Notes: a model not told the origin generated them from the sequence alone. Numbered from the stretch's first letter, positions 1 to 10,345 are shown. The stretch is DNA of 64,000 nucleotides from Sphingomonas sp. 35-24ZXX (GCF_000786215.1 NZ_JROG01000004.1:806001-870000); one strand, 5' to 3'. A program made the numbers and translations.

Positions 1-210
1 TGTAAGTCGCAGTCCAAGAAGAAGAGCCGGGCGTGTCATTATCACCGCGTCATTGCGTGAACGGGCGGAAATGCGCAACAAAAAAATGAAATACGGCGAC
101 ACTTCCGATGATCGCCAGCATGCGGGCCTGTCTTTGGATCCAGCATGCTGCAAGCGAATGGAGATTGCCCAAACACGCAGCATTCAGCGTGGGGCGGCCT
201 GGCTGTCCGG
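1..210. other. Intergenic/unassigned left edge
   Basis: I see no convincing gene, RNA or repeat here. Short open frames exist on both strands, but their translations are rich in Pro, Arg and Cys and look like random reading of GC-rich DNA. The stretch lies downstream of the minus-strand DUF2490 gene and probably holds its 3' untranslated end. Confidence 0.5.
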
Positions 211-879
211 TCAGAAGGCCATAAACAGGTTGACGTTGGCGGTATGGTCGGAGCGGTCCTGGCCATCGCGCACAACATACTGGTTCAGATATCCCGGCAC
301 CACCTCCACGCCTTTGGCCAAGGGAATGGAAACCCCCATGAAGTTGCGCCAGATCGAAAGCCCGCCGCGCTGAACGCTGGTCTGGTTGAGGTCCAAGAAC
401 GGCTCGCTATAGGCGACGAGCTTGTTGTGCTGGCTGATCGGCACGCGCAGCTGAACGAATTGCCGCAGGCGCCATCCGGTCCCACTGCGTTGCTCGAAGG
501 TCCGCTGTTCCAGACGCGTCCGTGAATCGAGTGTCAGGCCACGTCCGGTCGAAATCAGACGGGTATTGAACTCCTGATAGAAACGGTGTTCGTTCAGCTC
601 TGCCGGGCCGACAGGGTTGGTATGGATAAAGGCATAGCCCGCGCCGATGCTGGTGTCGCGGTTCAGCCGGTAGCCGACCAGTGAGCGCAGAAGCAGCTGG
701 CCCAGCCGATCGGCATCGTTTGTGAACCGTTCCTGGGCTTCGACCCGCACATAGACGTCATCGCTCGCATTGATGGTTGCGAACTGGCCGAGCCAGATGT
801 TGAAATCATCCTCGCTCGCCATAGCGGGCGAGCTCAGCATCGCCGAGATGATGGCGCAGCACAGCAGGCGCAGTGGCAT
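211..879 (-). CDS. DUF2490 family outer-membrane-like protein
   Basis: A 222-residue protein with a cleavable Sec signal peptide (hydrophobic stretch at about residues 4-18, ending in Ala-Met-Ala). The mature part has alternating polar/hydrophobic strands, many aromatic residues, and ends with a Phe (LFMAF), the usual C-terminal signature of a beta-barrel assembled in the outer membrane. The pattern FNIWLGQFATINASDDVYVRVEAQ near the N-terminus, split over about residues 26-49, matches the DUF2490 family, whose function is unknown. It stands alone, 158 bases from the yceI-like gene. Assignment to the family is fairly sure; a role as a small porin-like barrel is inference. Confidence 0.8.
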   Translation of the reverse strand: MPLRLLCCAIISAMLSSPAMASEDDFNIWLGQFATINASDDVYVRVEAQERFTNDADRLGQLLLRSLVGYRLNRDTSIGAGYAFIHTNPVGPAELNEHRFYQEFNTRLISTGRGLTLDSRTRLEQRTFEQRSGTGWRLRQFVQLRVPISQHNKLVAYSEPFLDLNQTSVQRGGLSIWRNFMGVSIPLAKGVEVVPGYLNQYVVRDGQDRSDHTANVNLFMAF

Positions 880-1001
880 GGAAAATCACTTTTATGGAGA
901 GGCTCGCGCAGACCTGTATGTCGCGCATGGCACTGGGCAGGTCTTTCGTTGCGCGGTACGGGCGCAGCAAACGGGGTTTCGACGGATCGCCGCAGCAAGT
1001 C

Positions 1002-1028
1002 CTCTCCCCGGCGCGAGGCCGGGGAGAG
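1002..1028 (-). terminator. Hairpin downstream of yceI-like gene
   Basis: A perfect 10-bp inverted repeat (CTCTCCCCGG / CCGGGGAGAG) with a 7-base loop lies 10 bases past the stop of the minus-strand YceI gene. There is no T tract after it, so it may be a weak terminator or mRNA-stabilising hairpin, or a short copy of the repeat family found elsewhere in sphingomonads. Confidence 0.45.
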
Positions 1029-1037
1029 ATGTCACAA

Positions 1038-1661
1038 TTACTGCTTTTCGAACGCGACGCTGATGTCGAGTTCGACTTCGTCGCTGACCATCGGCAGCGC
1101 GTAGGCGATGCCGAAATCGCTGCGCTTGATTTCGGTCTCGGCTTCGAAGCCGATCGTTGCCTTCTTGTTGAACGGGTTGGCGCCCGCGCCGGTGAACTCG
1201 GCGTCGAAGGTCACTTCCTTGGTGACGCCGTTCAGCGTCAGATTGCCGGTGATCTTGGCGGTCATGCCGCTGGCCACCACCTTGGTTGAGACGAAGCGCG
1301 CATCGGCGGGCGCGGGGCCGAAGAAGTCGGGCTTGCCGCCGTCCTTGCCTGCCCGCAGCAGGTGGCTGGTAAGGCCCGCGCTGGCGGTGGTCACCTTGCC
1401 GACGGGGATCGTGACATCGACCTTCGAGGCGTTGAGGTTGGCAGGGTCGATCGTCAGCGTGCCGGCAATGTCACCGAACAGGCCGTAATAATCGTTGAAA
1501 CCGAAATGATTGACCTCCCAGCCGATCAGCGAGTGGCCGGGATCGGTCTTGTAGGTGCCGGCGGTGACGCGGCTGGCGTCCTTCTGGCCGGGCAACTGCA
1601 TGCCCTGGCCGATCAGGGGGGTGGCGGCGACGAGAGCGAGAATAGCGAGAGTCTTGCGCAT
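1038..1661 (-). CDS. YceI family periplasmic protein
   Basis: A 207-residue protein beginning MRKTLAILALVAATPLIGQG, a Sec signal peptide. The mature part shows the YceI features: a DPGHSLIGWEV opening strand, a central LTIDPANL segment, and GNLTLNGVTKEVTF, which form the lipocalin-like barrel that binds polyisoprenoids in relatives. The start at 1661 is chosen because a strong ribosome binding site (AAGGAG, 1668-1673) lies 6 bases upstream; an upstream in-frame start would precede it. A 7-bp palindrome lies just upstream. Relatives are often induced by stress or high pH. The exact ligand here is unknown. Confidence 0.9.
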   Translation of the reverse strand: MRKTLAILALVAATPLIGQGMQLPGQKDASRVTAGTYKTDPGHSLIGWEVNHFGFNDYYGLFGDIAGTLTIDPANLNASKVDVTIPVGKVTTASAGLTSHLLRAGKDGGKPDFFGPAPADARFVSTKVVASGMTAKITGNLTLNGVTKEVTFDAEFTGAGANPFNKKATIGFEAETEIKRSDFGIAYALPMVSDEVELDISVAFEKQ

Positions 1662-1685
1662 GACGAACTCCTTGGGAGGGGGGTA

Positions 1686-1706
1686 GGAACCCGGAAACTG
1701 GGTTCC
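1686..1706 (-). promoter_or_regulatory. Palindrome upstream of yceI-like gene
   Basis: GGAACCC-7 nt-GGGTTCC is a perfect inverted repeat 25-45 bases upstream of the YceI start codon. Its position fits an operator or an RNA hairpin in the 5' leader. GGAAC also resembles the -35 element of EcfG promoters, but no CGTT-type -10 was found at the right spacing. Confidence 0.35.
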
Positions 1707-1747
1707 ACGCCGCTGCAAGTCAATCGCTCATAAATGCAACGCACCGT

Positions 1748-3001
1748 TTACGTTTCGCGATCGAGCCCGGCAAGCACCACGGCATAGACCTGGGCCAGCT
1801 GCTCGGCGGTGATGCAATAGGGCGGCATGACATAGACCGTGTTGCCCAGCGGACGGATCAGGAGGCCATGCGCCTTGCCGAACGCGTTCAGATGAACTGC
1901 CCAGTTGGAGAGGTAGCCGCTCGCATCGGCGTGCAGGTCTAACGCGGCGATGGTGCCGCATTGCCGGGTGCTGACCACCTGCGGGTGGCTGGCGATGGCA
2001 ACCAGTTCTGCCGCCTGCAGTGCCGCCAGAGTATCGATCCGCGCCTGCACCGGCTCGTCGCGCCAGATCGCCAGATTGGCCACCGCTGCCGCGCAGGCGA
2101 TCGGATTGGCGGTGTAGCTGCTCGAATGGAAGAAGCAGTCGGCGCGGTCCTGCGACCAATGCGCCATGAAGATGTCCTCGCGCGCCAAAGTCACCGCCAG
2201 CGGCATCGACCCGCCGGTCAGCCCCTTGGACAGGCACAGGATATCGGGGACGACGCCCGCCTGCTCGCACGCCAGCATCGTCCCTGTGCGGCCCCAGCCG
2301 GTCATCACTTCATCGGCGATGAAGAGGACGTCATGGCGGGCGCAGATCGCCGCCATCTGGGCCAGCACAGACGGGGGATACATCAGCATCCCGCCCGCAC
2401 CCAGCACCAAAGGCTCGACGATGAACGCCGCCGCGCCTGCTTTGCACGCGGCCTCCAGCGCGTCGAGCGTCGCCTGTTCGGCGCCTTCAGCTGGGAAGGG
2501 GACAGCGGTGACATCGAACAGCAGCGACGCATAGGGGCGGTTGAACACGCCGCGCGCGCCGACCGACATCGCGCCGATGGTGTCGCCGTGATAGCTGTGC
2601 TCCATCACGATGATGCCCTGGCGCGGCTGCTTGCGGTTGTGCCAGTATCCCAGCGCCATCTTCAGCGCGACCTCGACTGCGGTGGAGCCTGAATCGCTGA
2701 AGAACACGCGGGTCAGCGCTGGCGGCGTGATCTCGATCAGACCGTGCGCCAATGTCTCGGCGGGTTCGTGCGTCCAGCCGGCAAAGATGATCTGGTCCAG
2801 CTGCTCGCTCTGGGCCCGGATCGCCGCCATGATGCGCGGGTGCGCGTGGCCGTGCGTTGTCACCCACCAGCTCGAGATCGCATCGATCCATGTCCGGCCA
2901 TCGGCGCCGTGCAGCACCGCGCCCTGCCCGCGCGCGATCAGGGGAATGTCTTCGCCCAGCCCGTGCTGGGTGAAGGGATGCCAGACCGGGGAGCCGCTCA
3001 T
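1748..3001 (-). CDS. bioA: Adenosylmethionine-8-amino-7-oxononanoate aminotransferase
   Basis: A 417-residue class III, PLP-dependent aminotransferase that converts 7-keto-8-aminopelargonate to 7,8-diaminopelargonate, using S-adenosylmethionine as amino donor, the antepenultimate step of biotin synthesis. Visible motifs are WHPFTQHG at the N-terminus, the substrate-binding SSWWVTTHGHAHP, the GSTAVEVALKMA segment, the PLP-contacting FIADEVMTGWGRTG and the Schiff-base lysine in LSKGLTGG. Length is normal for BioA. Its start overlaps the bioD stop (ATGA), so it is translationally coupled as the last gene of bioF-bioD-bioA. No bioB, bioC or bioH is present in the window. Confidence 0.96.
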   Translation of the reverse strand: MSGSPVWHPFTQHGLGEDIPLIARGQGAVLHGADGRTWIDAISSWWVTTHGHAHPRIMAAIRAQSEQLDQIIFAGWTHEPAETLAHGLIEITPPALTRVFFSDSGSTAVEVALKMALGYWHNRKQPRQGIIVMEHSYHGDTIGAMSVGARGVFNRPYASLLFDVTAVPFPAEGAEQATLDALEAACKAGAAAFIVEPLVLGAGGMLMYPPSVLAQMAAICARHDVLFIADEVMTGWGRTGTMLACEQAGVVPDILCLSKGLTGGSMPLAVTLAREDIFMAHWSQDRADCFFHSSSYTANPIACAAAVANLAIWRDEPVQARIDTLAALQAAELVAIASHPQVVSTRQCGTIAALDLHADASGYLSNWAVHLNAFGKAHGLLIRPLGNTVYVMPPYCITAEQLAQVYAVVLAGLDRET

Positions 3002-3615
3002 GTGAAATCGGCGATGTCGAACCCGGCGGCGAACGCCGCACGCAGCGCCTCCGGCGTGATGGCAGGGAGCCTGTCGAGCCTGCCCAGGCGGCGCACGCCG
3101 GCGATCGCCGGGATGGTCGCCTCGCTGTCGGGCATGGCCTCGCCGATGAACGCGATGCCGTGGATCGGCACGCCGCGCGCCTTGAGCGCTTCGACGGTCA
3201 TCAGGCTGTGGTTGATCGTGCCCAAGGCGGTGCGCGCGCAGACGATGACCGGAATCTGCCAGCGCGCGAACACATCGGCATAGAGCACATTGCGCGTCAC
3301 CGGCACCAGGGCGCCGCCTGCGCCTTCGATCACCAACGGTGCATCGATGGTGGGCGGGTTCAAGGCATCGGTATCGATTTCCACGCCGTCGATCTCGGCG
3401 GCGAGGTGCGGCGAGGCCGGGGTCACCAGCCGCCAGGCTTCGGGCAGCGTCGATCCCGGCACCATGCGTTCGACGAACGCGGTGTCGGTTTCGCCCTCCA
3501 GGCCGGATTGCACCGGCTTCCAGTAGCGGGCCTGCAGAGCTTGAACGAGGGCAGCACTGAACACCGACTTGCCGATATCGGTGTCGGTGCCTGTCACAAC
3601 AAAGCGGGGTTTCAT
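2998..3615 (-). CDS. bioD: ATP-dependent dethiobiotin synthetase
   Basis: A 205-residue P-loop enzyme that carboxylates and cyclises diaminopelargonate to dethiobiotin. The N-terminal VTGTDTDIGKSVFSAAL is the BioD version of the Walker A motif; WKPVQSGLEGETDT and VIEGAGGALVPVT follow in the expected order. Slightly shorter than the E. coli enzyme but with all motifs. Start and stop overlap its neighbours by four bases on both sides (bioF stop/bioD start and bioD stop/bioA start), so the three biotin genes form a tight operon. Confidence 0.95.
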   Translation of the reverse strand: MKPRFVVTGTDTDIGKSVFSAALVQALQARYWKPVQSGLEGETDTAFVERMVPGSTLPEAWRLVTPASPHLAAEIDGVEIDTDALNPPTIDAPLVIEGAGGALVPVTRNVLYADVFARWQIPVIVCARTALGTINHSLMTVEALKARGVPIHGIAFIGEAMPDSEATIPAIAGVRRLGRLDRLPAITPEALRAAFAAGFDIADFT

Positions 3616-4751
3616 GCGGGGATCATGATCCTGTCGAGTGATTCGGAGAGCGCGCCGATATCACCCTTTGTCACGTTGCGGGTAATCGAAATGCGCAACC
3701 GAGCGGTCCCCTGCGGCACGGTCGGCGGGCGGATGCCGCGGATGTCGAAGCCCTGACGCTGCAGCGCGGCGGCGATGCGCATCGTGCGGGCATCGTCGCC
3801 GATGATGACGGGCAGGATCTGGGTGTTGGATGGCGAAGCGCCCAGCCGGGCGGCAAGCAGGCGGCGCGCTTCGGCGACCCGCGCGAACAGGTCCTCGCGC
3901 CAGTCGTCATGCCCTGCCACCAGCGCCAGCGCCTTGCGCACCATGTGCGCCACCAGCGGCGAAGGCGCGGTGGAGAAGATGAAGGGCCGCGCGCGGTTGA
4001 CCAGGAAATCGATGGCCACGCGCGGCGCACAGATCAGCGCGCCTTCGCAGCCCAAGGCCTTGCCGCAGGTGTGCAGCGTGATGACATTGGGTTGCCCCGC
4101 CAGCGCATGCGCAAGCCCTGCACCGCCGATGCCGAACACCCCGGTCGCGTGCGCCTCGTCGATCACCAGCACGGCATCATGGCGCGCGGCGATGTCGGCC
4201 AAATCTGCCAGCGGAGCGCAGTCGCCATCCATGCTGTAGAGGCTTTCGACCGCGATCCACACGCGGCCGGTGCCGCCGGCAAGCCGCCATGTGGTGATGG
4301 CGTCGTCGAAGGACTGGGGGTCGTTGTGCGCGGCGACGCGCGTTTCGGCGCGGCCTAGCTTCATGCCGTCATGCGCAGAGGCGTGGATCAGTGCGTCGTG
4401 CACCACCAGATCGCCGCGCTGCGGCAGCGTCGCGAACAGGGCCGCATTGGCGGCAAAGCCGGTCGCGAAGAACAGCGCGGCTTCGGATCCGAAATGCGCT
4501 GCTGCATCGGCTTCCAGCGCCTCGTGCGCTGCATGGTTGCCGCGCAGCAGCCGCGATCCACCCGAGCCTGCGGGCAGGCCCAGTGCCATGCCCTCGCGCA
4601 GGGCATCGTGCAGCAGCGTGGAGCCCGCCAGTCCCAGATAATCGTTCGAGGCGAAATCCTTGCCCTCGCGGGGCCCGAGCGCACGCAGCCTCGAACCCCT
4701 TTTCAGGGATTCGAGTTGCGCTGCATGGTCCTCGAAAAAGGGCGTGTTCAA
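3612..4751 (-). CDS. bioF: 8-amino-7-oxononanoate synthase
   Basis: A 379-residue alpha-oxoamine synthase that condenses pimeloyl-ACP/CoA with alanine, the first step of biotin ring assembly. Motifs include FASNDYLGLAG, GSGGSRLLRGN, the aspartate-histidine pair in IDEAHATGVFG and the PLP lysine in HTCGKALGCEG. The only full-length start is TTG at 4751, 7 bases after the ilvC stop; the next in-frame ATG would remove essential N-terminal sequence. No clear ribosome binding site is present, which suggests translational coupling to ilvC. It is a paralogue of the serine palmitoyltransferase at 57610-58809 in the same fold family. Confidence 0.94.
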   Translation of the reverse strand: MNTPFFEDHAAQLESLKRGSRLRALGPREGKDFASNDYLGLAGSTLLHDALREGMALGLPAGSGGSRLLRGNHAAHEALEADAAAHFGSEAALFFATGFAANAALFATLPQRGDLVVHDALIHASAHDGMKLGRAETRVAAHNDPQSFDDAITTWRLAGGTGRVWIAVESLYSMDGDCAPLADLADIAARHDAVLVIDEAHATGVFGIGGAGLAHALAGQPNVITLHTCGKALGCEGALICAPRVAIDFLVNRARPFIFSTAPSPLVAHMVRKALALVAGHDDWREDLFARVAEARRLLAARLGASPSNTQILPVIIGDDARTMRIAAALQRQGFDIRGIRPPTVPQGTARLRISITRNVTKGDIGALSESLDRIMIPA

Positions 4752-4758
4752 CGAAGGG

Positions 4759-5877
<1,119 letters not shown>

Positions 5878-5897
5878 ATATGGTGGTACAATAAACG

Positions 5898-6413
5898 TTA
5901 ACCCGCCTCGGCCCCCCGGGTCATGGCGACGACACCGGTGCGGGCGACCTCGACCAGCCCGACCTCGCGCATCAGCGCGATGAACTGGTTGATCTTCTCG
6001 ACCGATCCGGAAATCTCGAACACGAAGCTGCTGGTGCTGGTATCGACCGGGCGGGCGCGGAAGATGTCCGCCAGCCGCAGCGCCTCGATGCGGTGCTCGC
6101 CCGCGCCTGCGACCTTGATCAGCGCCAGTTCGCGCTCGACATGCGGCCCCAGTTCGGTGAGGTCGGCGACGCGGTGGACGGCGACCAGCCGGTCGAGCTG
6201 CGCAATGATCTGGTCGATCACCGCAGGCGGGCTCACCGTGACGATGGTGATGCGGCTGGTGGCGTGATCCTCGCTGATATCGGCCACCGTCAGGCTTTCG
6301 ATATTATAGCCGCGCGCAGTGAACATGCCCGCGATCTTGGCGAGGATACCTGCCTCGTTGTCGACGGTCACGGTCAGGACGTGCCGTTCGGATGCCTGTT
6401 GCTGGATGTGCAT
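5898..6413 (-). CDS. ilvN: Acetolactate synthase small (regulatory) subunit
   Basis: A 171-residue regulatory subunit with an N-terminal ACT domain (HVLTVTVDNEAGILAKIAGMF, about residues 10-30; GYNIESLTVA follows) and a C-terminal ALS_ss_C domain (ALRLADIFRARPVD...). It confers valine feedback inhibition and activates the catalytic subunit IlvB encoded just upstream. The start at 6413 (MHIQQQ) is preferred over a longer frame because the extension is low-complexity and unlike IlvN/IlvH. The longer form of about 170 residues is the alphaproteobacterial and IlvH type. Confidence 0.93.
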   Translation of the reverse strand: MHIQQQASERHVLTVTVDNEAGILAKIAGMFTARGYNIESLTVADISEDHATSRITIVTVSPPAVIDQIIAQLDRLVAVHRVADLTELGPHVERELALIKVAGAGEHRIEALRLADIFRARPVDTSTSSFVFEISGSVEKINQFIALMREVGLVEVARTGVVAMTRGAEAG

Positions 6414-6528
6414 GGGGCGATCTTTCAGAAGGGGTGAAAGCCGATGCTGCCCGGGGCATGATGCCACGCTAGCAGGATGGGCAAACCGGCTTTCGCCAGT
6501 GGGACGGCACGGGAAGGGCAGAACCGCA

Positions 6529-8277
6529 TCAGACGAGGGCTTTCGCTTCGTCTTCCATGGTCCCGGCAACCTCGTCGCCATACAGGATCATGTCGGTGTG
6601 CGCCGCGCCCGACGGAATCATCGGCAGGCAGTTGGCGAGCTTGGCGACGCGGCAGTCGACCATGACCGGGCCGGGGTGATCGATCATCGCCTGGATTCCT
6701 GCGTCCAGCTCTGCCTGATCGGAAATGCGGATGCCCTTCCAGCCATATGCTTCGGCCAATGCGACGAAATCGGGCAGCGCATCGGAATAGCTTTCCGAAT
6801 AGCGGCTTTCATAGGTCAGCTGCTGCCACTGGCGCACCATGCCCATGTACTCGTTGTTGAGGATGAAGATCTTGACCGGCAGGCGGTATTGCGTCGCGGT
6901 GCCCAGCTCCTGGATGTTCATCTGGATCGAGGCTTCGCCGGCAATGTCGATGCACAAGGCTTCGGGGTTGCCGAGCTGGGCGCCGATCGCGGCGGGCAGG
7001 CCATAGCCCATGGTGCCCAGCCCCCCCGAGGTCAGCCACTTGTTGGGCTCTTCGAAACGGAAATACTGCGCGGCCCACATCTGGTGCTGGCCGACCTCGG
7101 TCGAGATGATCGGGCTCTGGTCCTTGGTCAGCGCATACAGCCGCTCGATCGCCAGCTGCGGCATGATTTCGGACGCGCTGGCCGGATAGGCCAGGCATTC
7201 GCGGGTGCGCCAGCCGGCAATCCGCGCCTTCCATTCGGACAGGTCGCGTGGGCCATGACCCATCGCATCGAGCGCATCGATGATCTGGCCCAGCACCGTC
7301 GCGCAATCGCCGACAATGCCGAGGTCGACGCGCACCGTCTTGTTGATCGACGACCGATCGATATCGATGTGGATCTTCTTCGAGCTGGGCGAGAACGCAT
7401 CGAGCCGTCCGGTGACGCGGTCGTCGAAGCGCGCGCCGACGCAGATCACCAGATCGGCGCGGTTCATCGTCATGTTGGCTTCATAGGTGCCGTGCATGCC
7501 CAGCATGCCCAGCCAGTCGGCATGTTCGGAGGGAAAGGCGCCCAGACCCATCAGCGTCGAGGTCACCGGCGCGCCGGTCATCGCCTGCAACCGGCGCAGC
7601 AATGTGCTCGCTTCGGGCCCGGCGTTGATGACGCCGCCGCCCGAATAGATCACCGGGCTGGTCGATTCCGCGATCATCCTGGCCGCAGTGGCAATGTCAT
7701 CCGCGGTGCCCTGCTTGACCGGGGCATAGCGCAGATTGGGGCGGGCAGGGGTATCGGCATCATGCGTGGCGGTGGCGACCTGGACGTCCTTGGGGATGTC
7801 GATTAGCACCGGGCCAGGGCGGCCCTGCGTCGCGATGTGAAAGGCTTCGCGCACCGTCGAGGCAAGCTTTGCCGGGTCCTTCACCAGATAATTGTGCTTG
7901 GTGCAGTGGCGGGTAATGCCGATGGTATCGGCCTCCTGAAAGGCATCGGTGCCAATCAGGTTGGTCGCTACCTGGCCGGTGATGACGACCATCGGGATCG
8001 AATCCATCAGCGCATCGGTGATGCCGGTGACCGCGTTGGTAGCCCCCGGGCCCGAGGTGACCAGCACGACGCCGGGCTTGCCGGTGGCACGGGCATAGCC
8101 CTCTGCGGCGTGCGCAGCGGCCTGTTCGTGCCGCACCAGAATATGGCGCAGCGAGGGGTGACCGAAGATCGCGTCGTAAATCGGGAGCACCGCGCCGCCA
8201 GGATAGCCGAAGATCACCTCGACACCCTGTTCGACCAGCGTTTCAACCAATATCTGCGCGCCGCTCAATTCGGCCAT
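6529..8277 (-). CDS. ilvB: Acetolactate synthase catalytic subunit (biosynthetic)
   Basis: A 582-residue ThDP enzyme that joins two pyruvates, or pyruvate and 2-oxobutyrate. The N-terminal ThDP-binding domain holds the catalytic glutamate in [19 protein letters not shown], the middle FAD domain follows, and the C-terminal ThDP motif runs from about residue 446 ([13 protein letters not shown]) to [14 protein letters not shown]. At residue 448 the metal-binding position that is usually Asp (GDxS) reads Glu. The gene starts the ilvB-ilvN-ilvC run and is preceded by a long leader with a TTGACA promoter element and hairpins. Confidence 0.96.
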   Translation of the reverse strand: MAELSGAQILVETLVEQGVEVIFGYPGGAVLPIYDAIFGHPSLRHILVRHEQAAAHAAEGYARATGKPGVVLVTSGPGATNAVTGITDALMDSIPMVVITGQVATNLIGTDAFQEADTIGITRHCTKHNYLVKDPAKLASTVREAFHIATQGRPGPVLIDIPKDVQVATATHDADTPARPNLRYAPVKQGTADDIATAARMIAESTSPVIYSGGGVINAGPEASTLLRRLQAMTGAPVTSTLMGLGAFPSEHADWLGMLGMHGTYEANMTMNRADLVICVGARFDDRVTGRLDAFSPSSKKIHIDIDRSSINKTVRVDLGIVGDCATVLGQIIDALDAMGHGPRDLSEWKARIAGWRTRECLAYPASASEIMPQLAIERLYALTKDQSPIISTEVGQHQMWAAQYFRFEEPNKWLTSGGLGTMGYGLPAAIGAQLGNPEALCIDIAGEASIQMNIQELGTATQYRLPVKIFILNNEYMGMVRQWQQLTYESRYSESYSDALPDFVALAEAYGWKGIRISDQAELDAGIQAMIDHPGPVMVDCRVAKLANCLPMIPSGAAHTDMILYGDEVAGTMEDEAKALV

Positions 8278-8295
8278 GATGAAAGCCTTACTTCT

Positions 8296-8346
8296 TCAAA
8301 AAACGTGAGCCCGCTTAGACAAAGCGGACCGATGTTGCAAAACCAT
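8296..8346 (-). promoter_or_regulatory. Candidate leader peptide/attenuator of ilvB
   Basis: In the ilvB leader a 16-codon frame (MVLQHRSALSKRAHVF, then stop) covers a hairpin (CCGCTT/AAGCGG, 8311-8327) that is followed by a run of six U (8298-8303). The Val and Leu codons and the U run are what one expects of translational attenuation of a branched-chain amino acid operon, as known for Caulobacter ilvBN. The gap of 7 bases between hairpin and U run, and the weak ribosome binding site, argue for caution. Confidence 0.3.
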
Positions 8347-8388
8347 AAGCTGCCGCGCGCCCCACGAGTACCGGAACCGGCGAAAATC

Positions 8389-8417
8389 AACCCGGCGCAG
8401 GAGGCCCGCGCCGGGTT
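8389..8417 (-). promoter_or_regulatory. Strong stem-loop in ilvB leader
   Basis: AACCCGGCGC and GCGCCGGGTT form a perfect 10-bp stem with a 9-base loop, midway between the predicted promoter and ilvB. It could act as an antiterminator/pause hairpin together with the smaller hairpin at 8311-8327, or as a terminator for miaA lacking a U run. Confidence 0.4.
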
Positions 8418-8470
8418 GGGAATAGGTGTGACGTGTCGTGGAACGCTGGCAGCAACGTCGTGACACCGCC

Positions 8471-8499
8471 GCTCTAAGAGACATAAAATGCTGTGTCAA
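8471..8499 (-). promoter_or_regulatory. Predicted ilvB promoter
   Basis: A perfect TTGACA -35 box (8494-8499, minus strand) is followed after 17 bases by TAGAGC (8471-8476), a partial -10 box. Transcription would begin near 8464 and give a leader of about 190 bases before ilvB. Confidence 0.45.
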
Positions 8500-8502
8500 C
8501 AG

Positions 8503-9468
8503 CTAATCCGGAAATAAAATATCAAAATTGAGCCTACGACTATCTGAAAGTTCCTCATGGTGCCGCTGCCAGTCCGCTGGAGTCTGGTTGCGGAACCAGG
8601 TGTATTGCCGTTTGGCATATTGCCTTGTGGCCAGTTGCCCATCGGCCAGGCACTGCTGCGGGCTGGTCAGGCCGCGCAGCAGCCGGGCGGTTTCGGGCAC
8701 GCCAATGGCGCGCATCACCGGCAGATCGGGGTGCAGTGCACGCGCGAGCAAGGTTTCGACCTCGTCCAGTGCGCCCGACTCCAGCATGGCGGCGAACCGC
8801 CTGTCACAGCGCGCCAGCAGCCAGTCGCGCGGGGGCAGCAGCACCAGAGCCTTGATCGCCACCGTATCGCCGATGCCGCCCTGCTTGTGCGCCTGCCAGT
8901 GGGTGATCGTCTGCCCGGTGGAGCGGACAACCTCCAGCGCCCGGGCGACGCGGGTGGTATCGGCCGGGGCCAGCCGCGCAGCGCTGCCGGGGTCTTCGCG
9001 GGCGAGCGCGGCATAGGCATCATCGACCGTCATCGCGCGGACCGCCTCGCGGATCGCAGGATCGATCTCCGGGATGGGGGCGATACCGTCGAGCAATGTG
9101 CGGATGTACAGGCCCGTCCCGCCGACCAGGATCGGCAGCGCGCTTGCGGCTTGCGCAGCGGCGATCTCTGACCGGGCATCGGCCGCCCAGCGCGCGGCGG
9201 AACAGGCCTCGGCGCCGTCGATATAGCCGAACAGCCGGTGCTCGATCCTGCCCATCTCCTGCTCGGTCGGCCGTGCGCTCAGAATCGCCAGATCGGCATA
9301 GACCTGCGCGCTGTCGGCATTGATGATCACCGCGCGCTGGCCGCGCGCTTCCAGCTGCTGGGCATAGGCGACCGCCAATCCGCTCTTGCCGCTGGCGGTT
9401 GGTCCGGCAATAAGCGCCACCGCCGGACGGGTGTTTCCGGCTGCATCGGGGGAAGTATTTGTGCCCAT
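8503..9468 (-). CDS. miaA: tRNA dimethylallyltransferase
   Basis: A 321-residue isopentenyl-tRNA transferase that adds dimethylallyl to N6 of A37 in tRNAs reading UNN codons. The P-loop [10 protein letters not shown] lies at about residues 19-28, followed by INADSAQVY, the [12 protein letters not shown] motif and the [14 protein letters not shown] C-terminal signature. ATG at 9468 is used; GTG codons at 9474 or nearer the P-loop are possible. No good ribosome binding site is seen for any of them. Its 5' end overlaps that of serB on the opposite strand by 8 bases. Confidence 0.95.
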   Translation of the reverse strand: MGTNTSPDAAGNTRPAVALIAGPTASGKSGLAVAYAQQLEARGQRAVIINADSAQVYADLAILSARPTEQEMGRIEHRLFGYIDGAEACSAARWAADARSEIAAAQAASALPILVGGTGLYIRTLLDGIAPIPEIDPAIREAVRAMTVDDAYAALAREDPGSAARLAPADTTRVARALEVVRSTGQTITHWQAHKQGGIGDTVAIKALVLLPPRDWLLARCDRRFAAMLESGALDEVETLLARALHPDLPVMRAIGVPETARLLRGLTSPQQCLADGQLATRQYAKRQYTWFRNQTPADWQRHHEELSDSRRLNFDILFPD

Positions 9469-10339
9469 AGCCACGCTGATAGCAGCAGAGCCCCTCCCAG
9501 CGGGAGAGCTAAACGCCGCCGCCGACAGATTGCATCAGGCCGGGCTGGTGGTCGGGCAAAGCCAGTGGATCGAACCCGGGCTTGTCGGCGCGCTGCACTT
9601 CACGGGCGATGCGGCAGCCGCCAACGCCCCGCTCGATTCGCTGCGCACCGCCGCCGATGTGCTGGTGCTCGACGAGGCGGCGCGTTCCCCGCGCCTGCTG
9701 ATGTCCGACATGGACAGCACGATGATCGCCAATGAGTGCATCGACGAGCTTGCCGATTATGCCGGGGTCAAGCCGCAGGTTGCCGAGATCACCGAACGCG
9801 CGATGCAGGGCGAGCTCGATTTCGAGGCGGCCCTGCGCGAGCGCGTCGCGCTGCTCAAGGGGCTGAGCGAGCATGTGATCGGCGATTGCCTGGGCCATCG
9901 CATCCAGCCGATGCCCGGTGCGCGCACGCTGGTGCGCACGCTGCGTTCGCGCGGGTGTGATTGCGTGCTGGTCTCGGGCGGGTTTCATTCCTTTGCCGAT
10001 GTCATCGGCGCGGAGCTGGGCTTTCATGCGGTGTTCGCCAACCGGCTGGTGATTGATCACGGCCATCTGACCGGCGAGCTGGAAGGCGCCATCGTCGATG
10101 CCGCGCGCAAGGCGGCGATCCTGATGGAGCAGGCGGTCGGGCACGGGCTGGAGGCAGCGCAGGTGATCGCCCTGGGCGACGGCGCGAACGACATCCCGAT
10201 GCTCAAGGCTGCCGGGACCGGCATCGCCTATCACGCTAAGCCTGCCGCGATCGCGGCGGCAGACGGCCATATCGCGCATGGCGACTGGACCGCGCTGCTC
10301 CACGCGCTCGGCATCCCGCGGGGTGATTGGTCCGACTGA
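9461..10339 (+). CDS. serB: Phosphoserine phosphatase
   Basis: A 292-residue HAD-family enzyme for the last step of serine synthesis. The catalytic motif is [15 protein letters not shown] (about residues 84-98), with [10 protein letters not shown] (motif II) and [14 protein letters not shown] (motifs III/IV). The N-terminal 75 residues form the degenerate ACT-like region of long SerB proteins. GTG at 9461 is chosen because GGGGGAAG lies 5 bases upstream; it gives [11 protein letters not shown], a natural start. It diverges from miaA with the start codons overlapping, so its promoter must sit inside miaA. Confidence 0.94.
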   Translation: MPIATLIAAEPLPAGELNAAADRLHQAGLVVGQSQWIEPGLVGALHFTGDAAAANAPLDSLRTAADVLVLDEAARSPRLLMSDMDSTMIANECIDELADYAGVKPQVAEITERAMQGELDFEAALRERVALLKGLSEHVIGDCLGHRIQPMPGARTLVRTLRSRGCDCVLVSGGFHSFADVIGAELGFHAVFANRLVIDHGHLTGELEGAIVDAARKAAILMEQAVGHGLEAAQVIALGDGANDIPMLKAAGTGIAYHAKPAAIAAADGHIAHGDWTALLHALGIPRGDWSD

Positions 10340-10345
10340 TCGCAC

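Noticed and set aside
8296-8484. Longer version of the ilvB leader frame starting near the promoter
   Set aside because: Its start overlaps the predicted -10 box and the translation is Arg/Ser/Cys-rich; only the 3' 16 codons are worth considering as a leader peptide.
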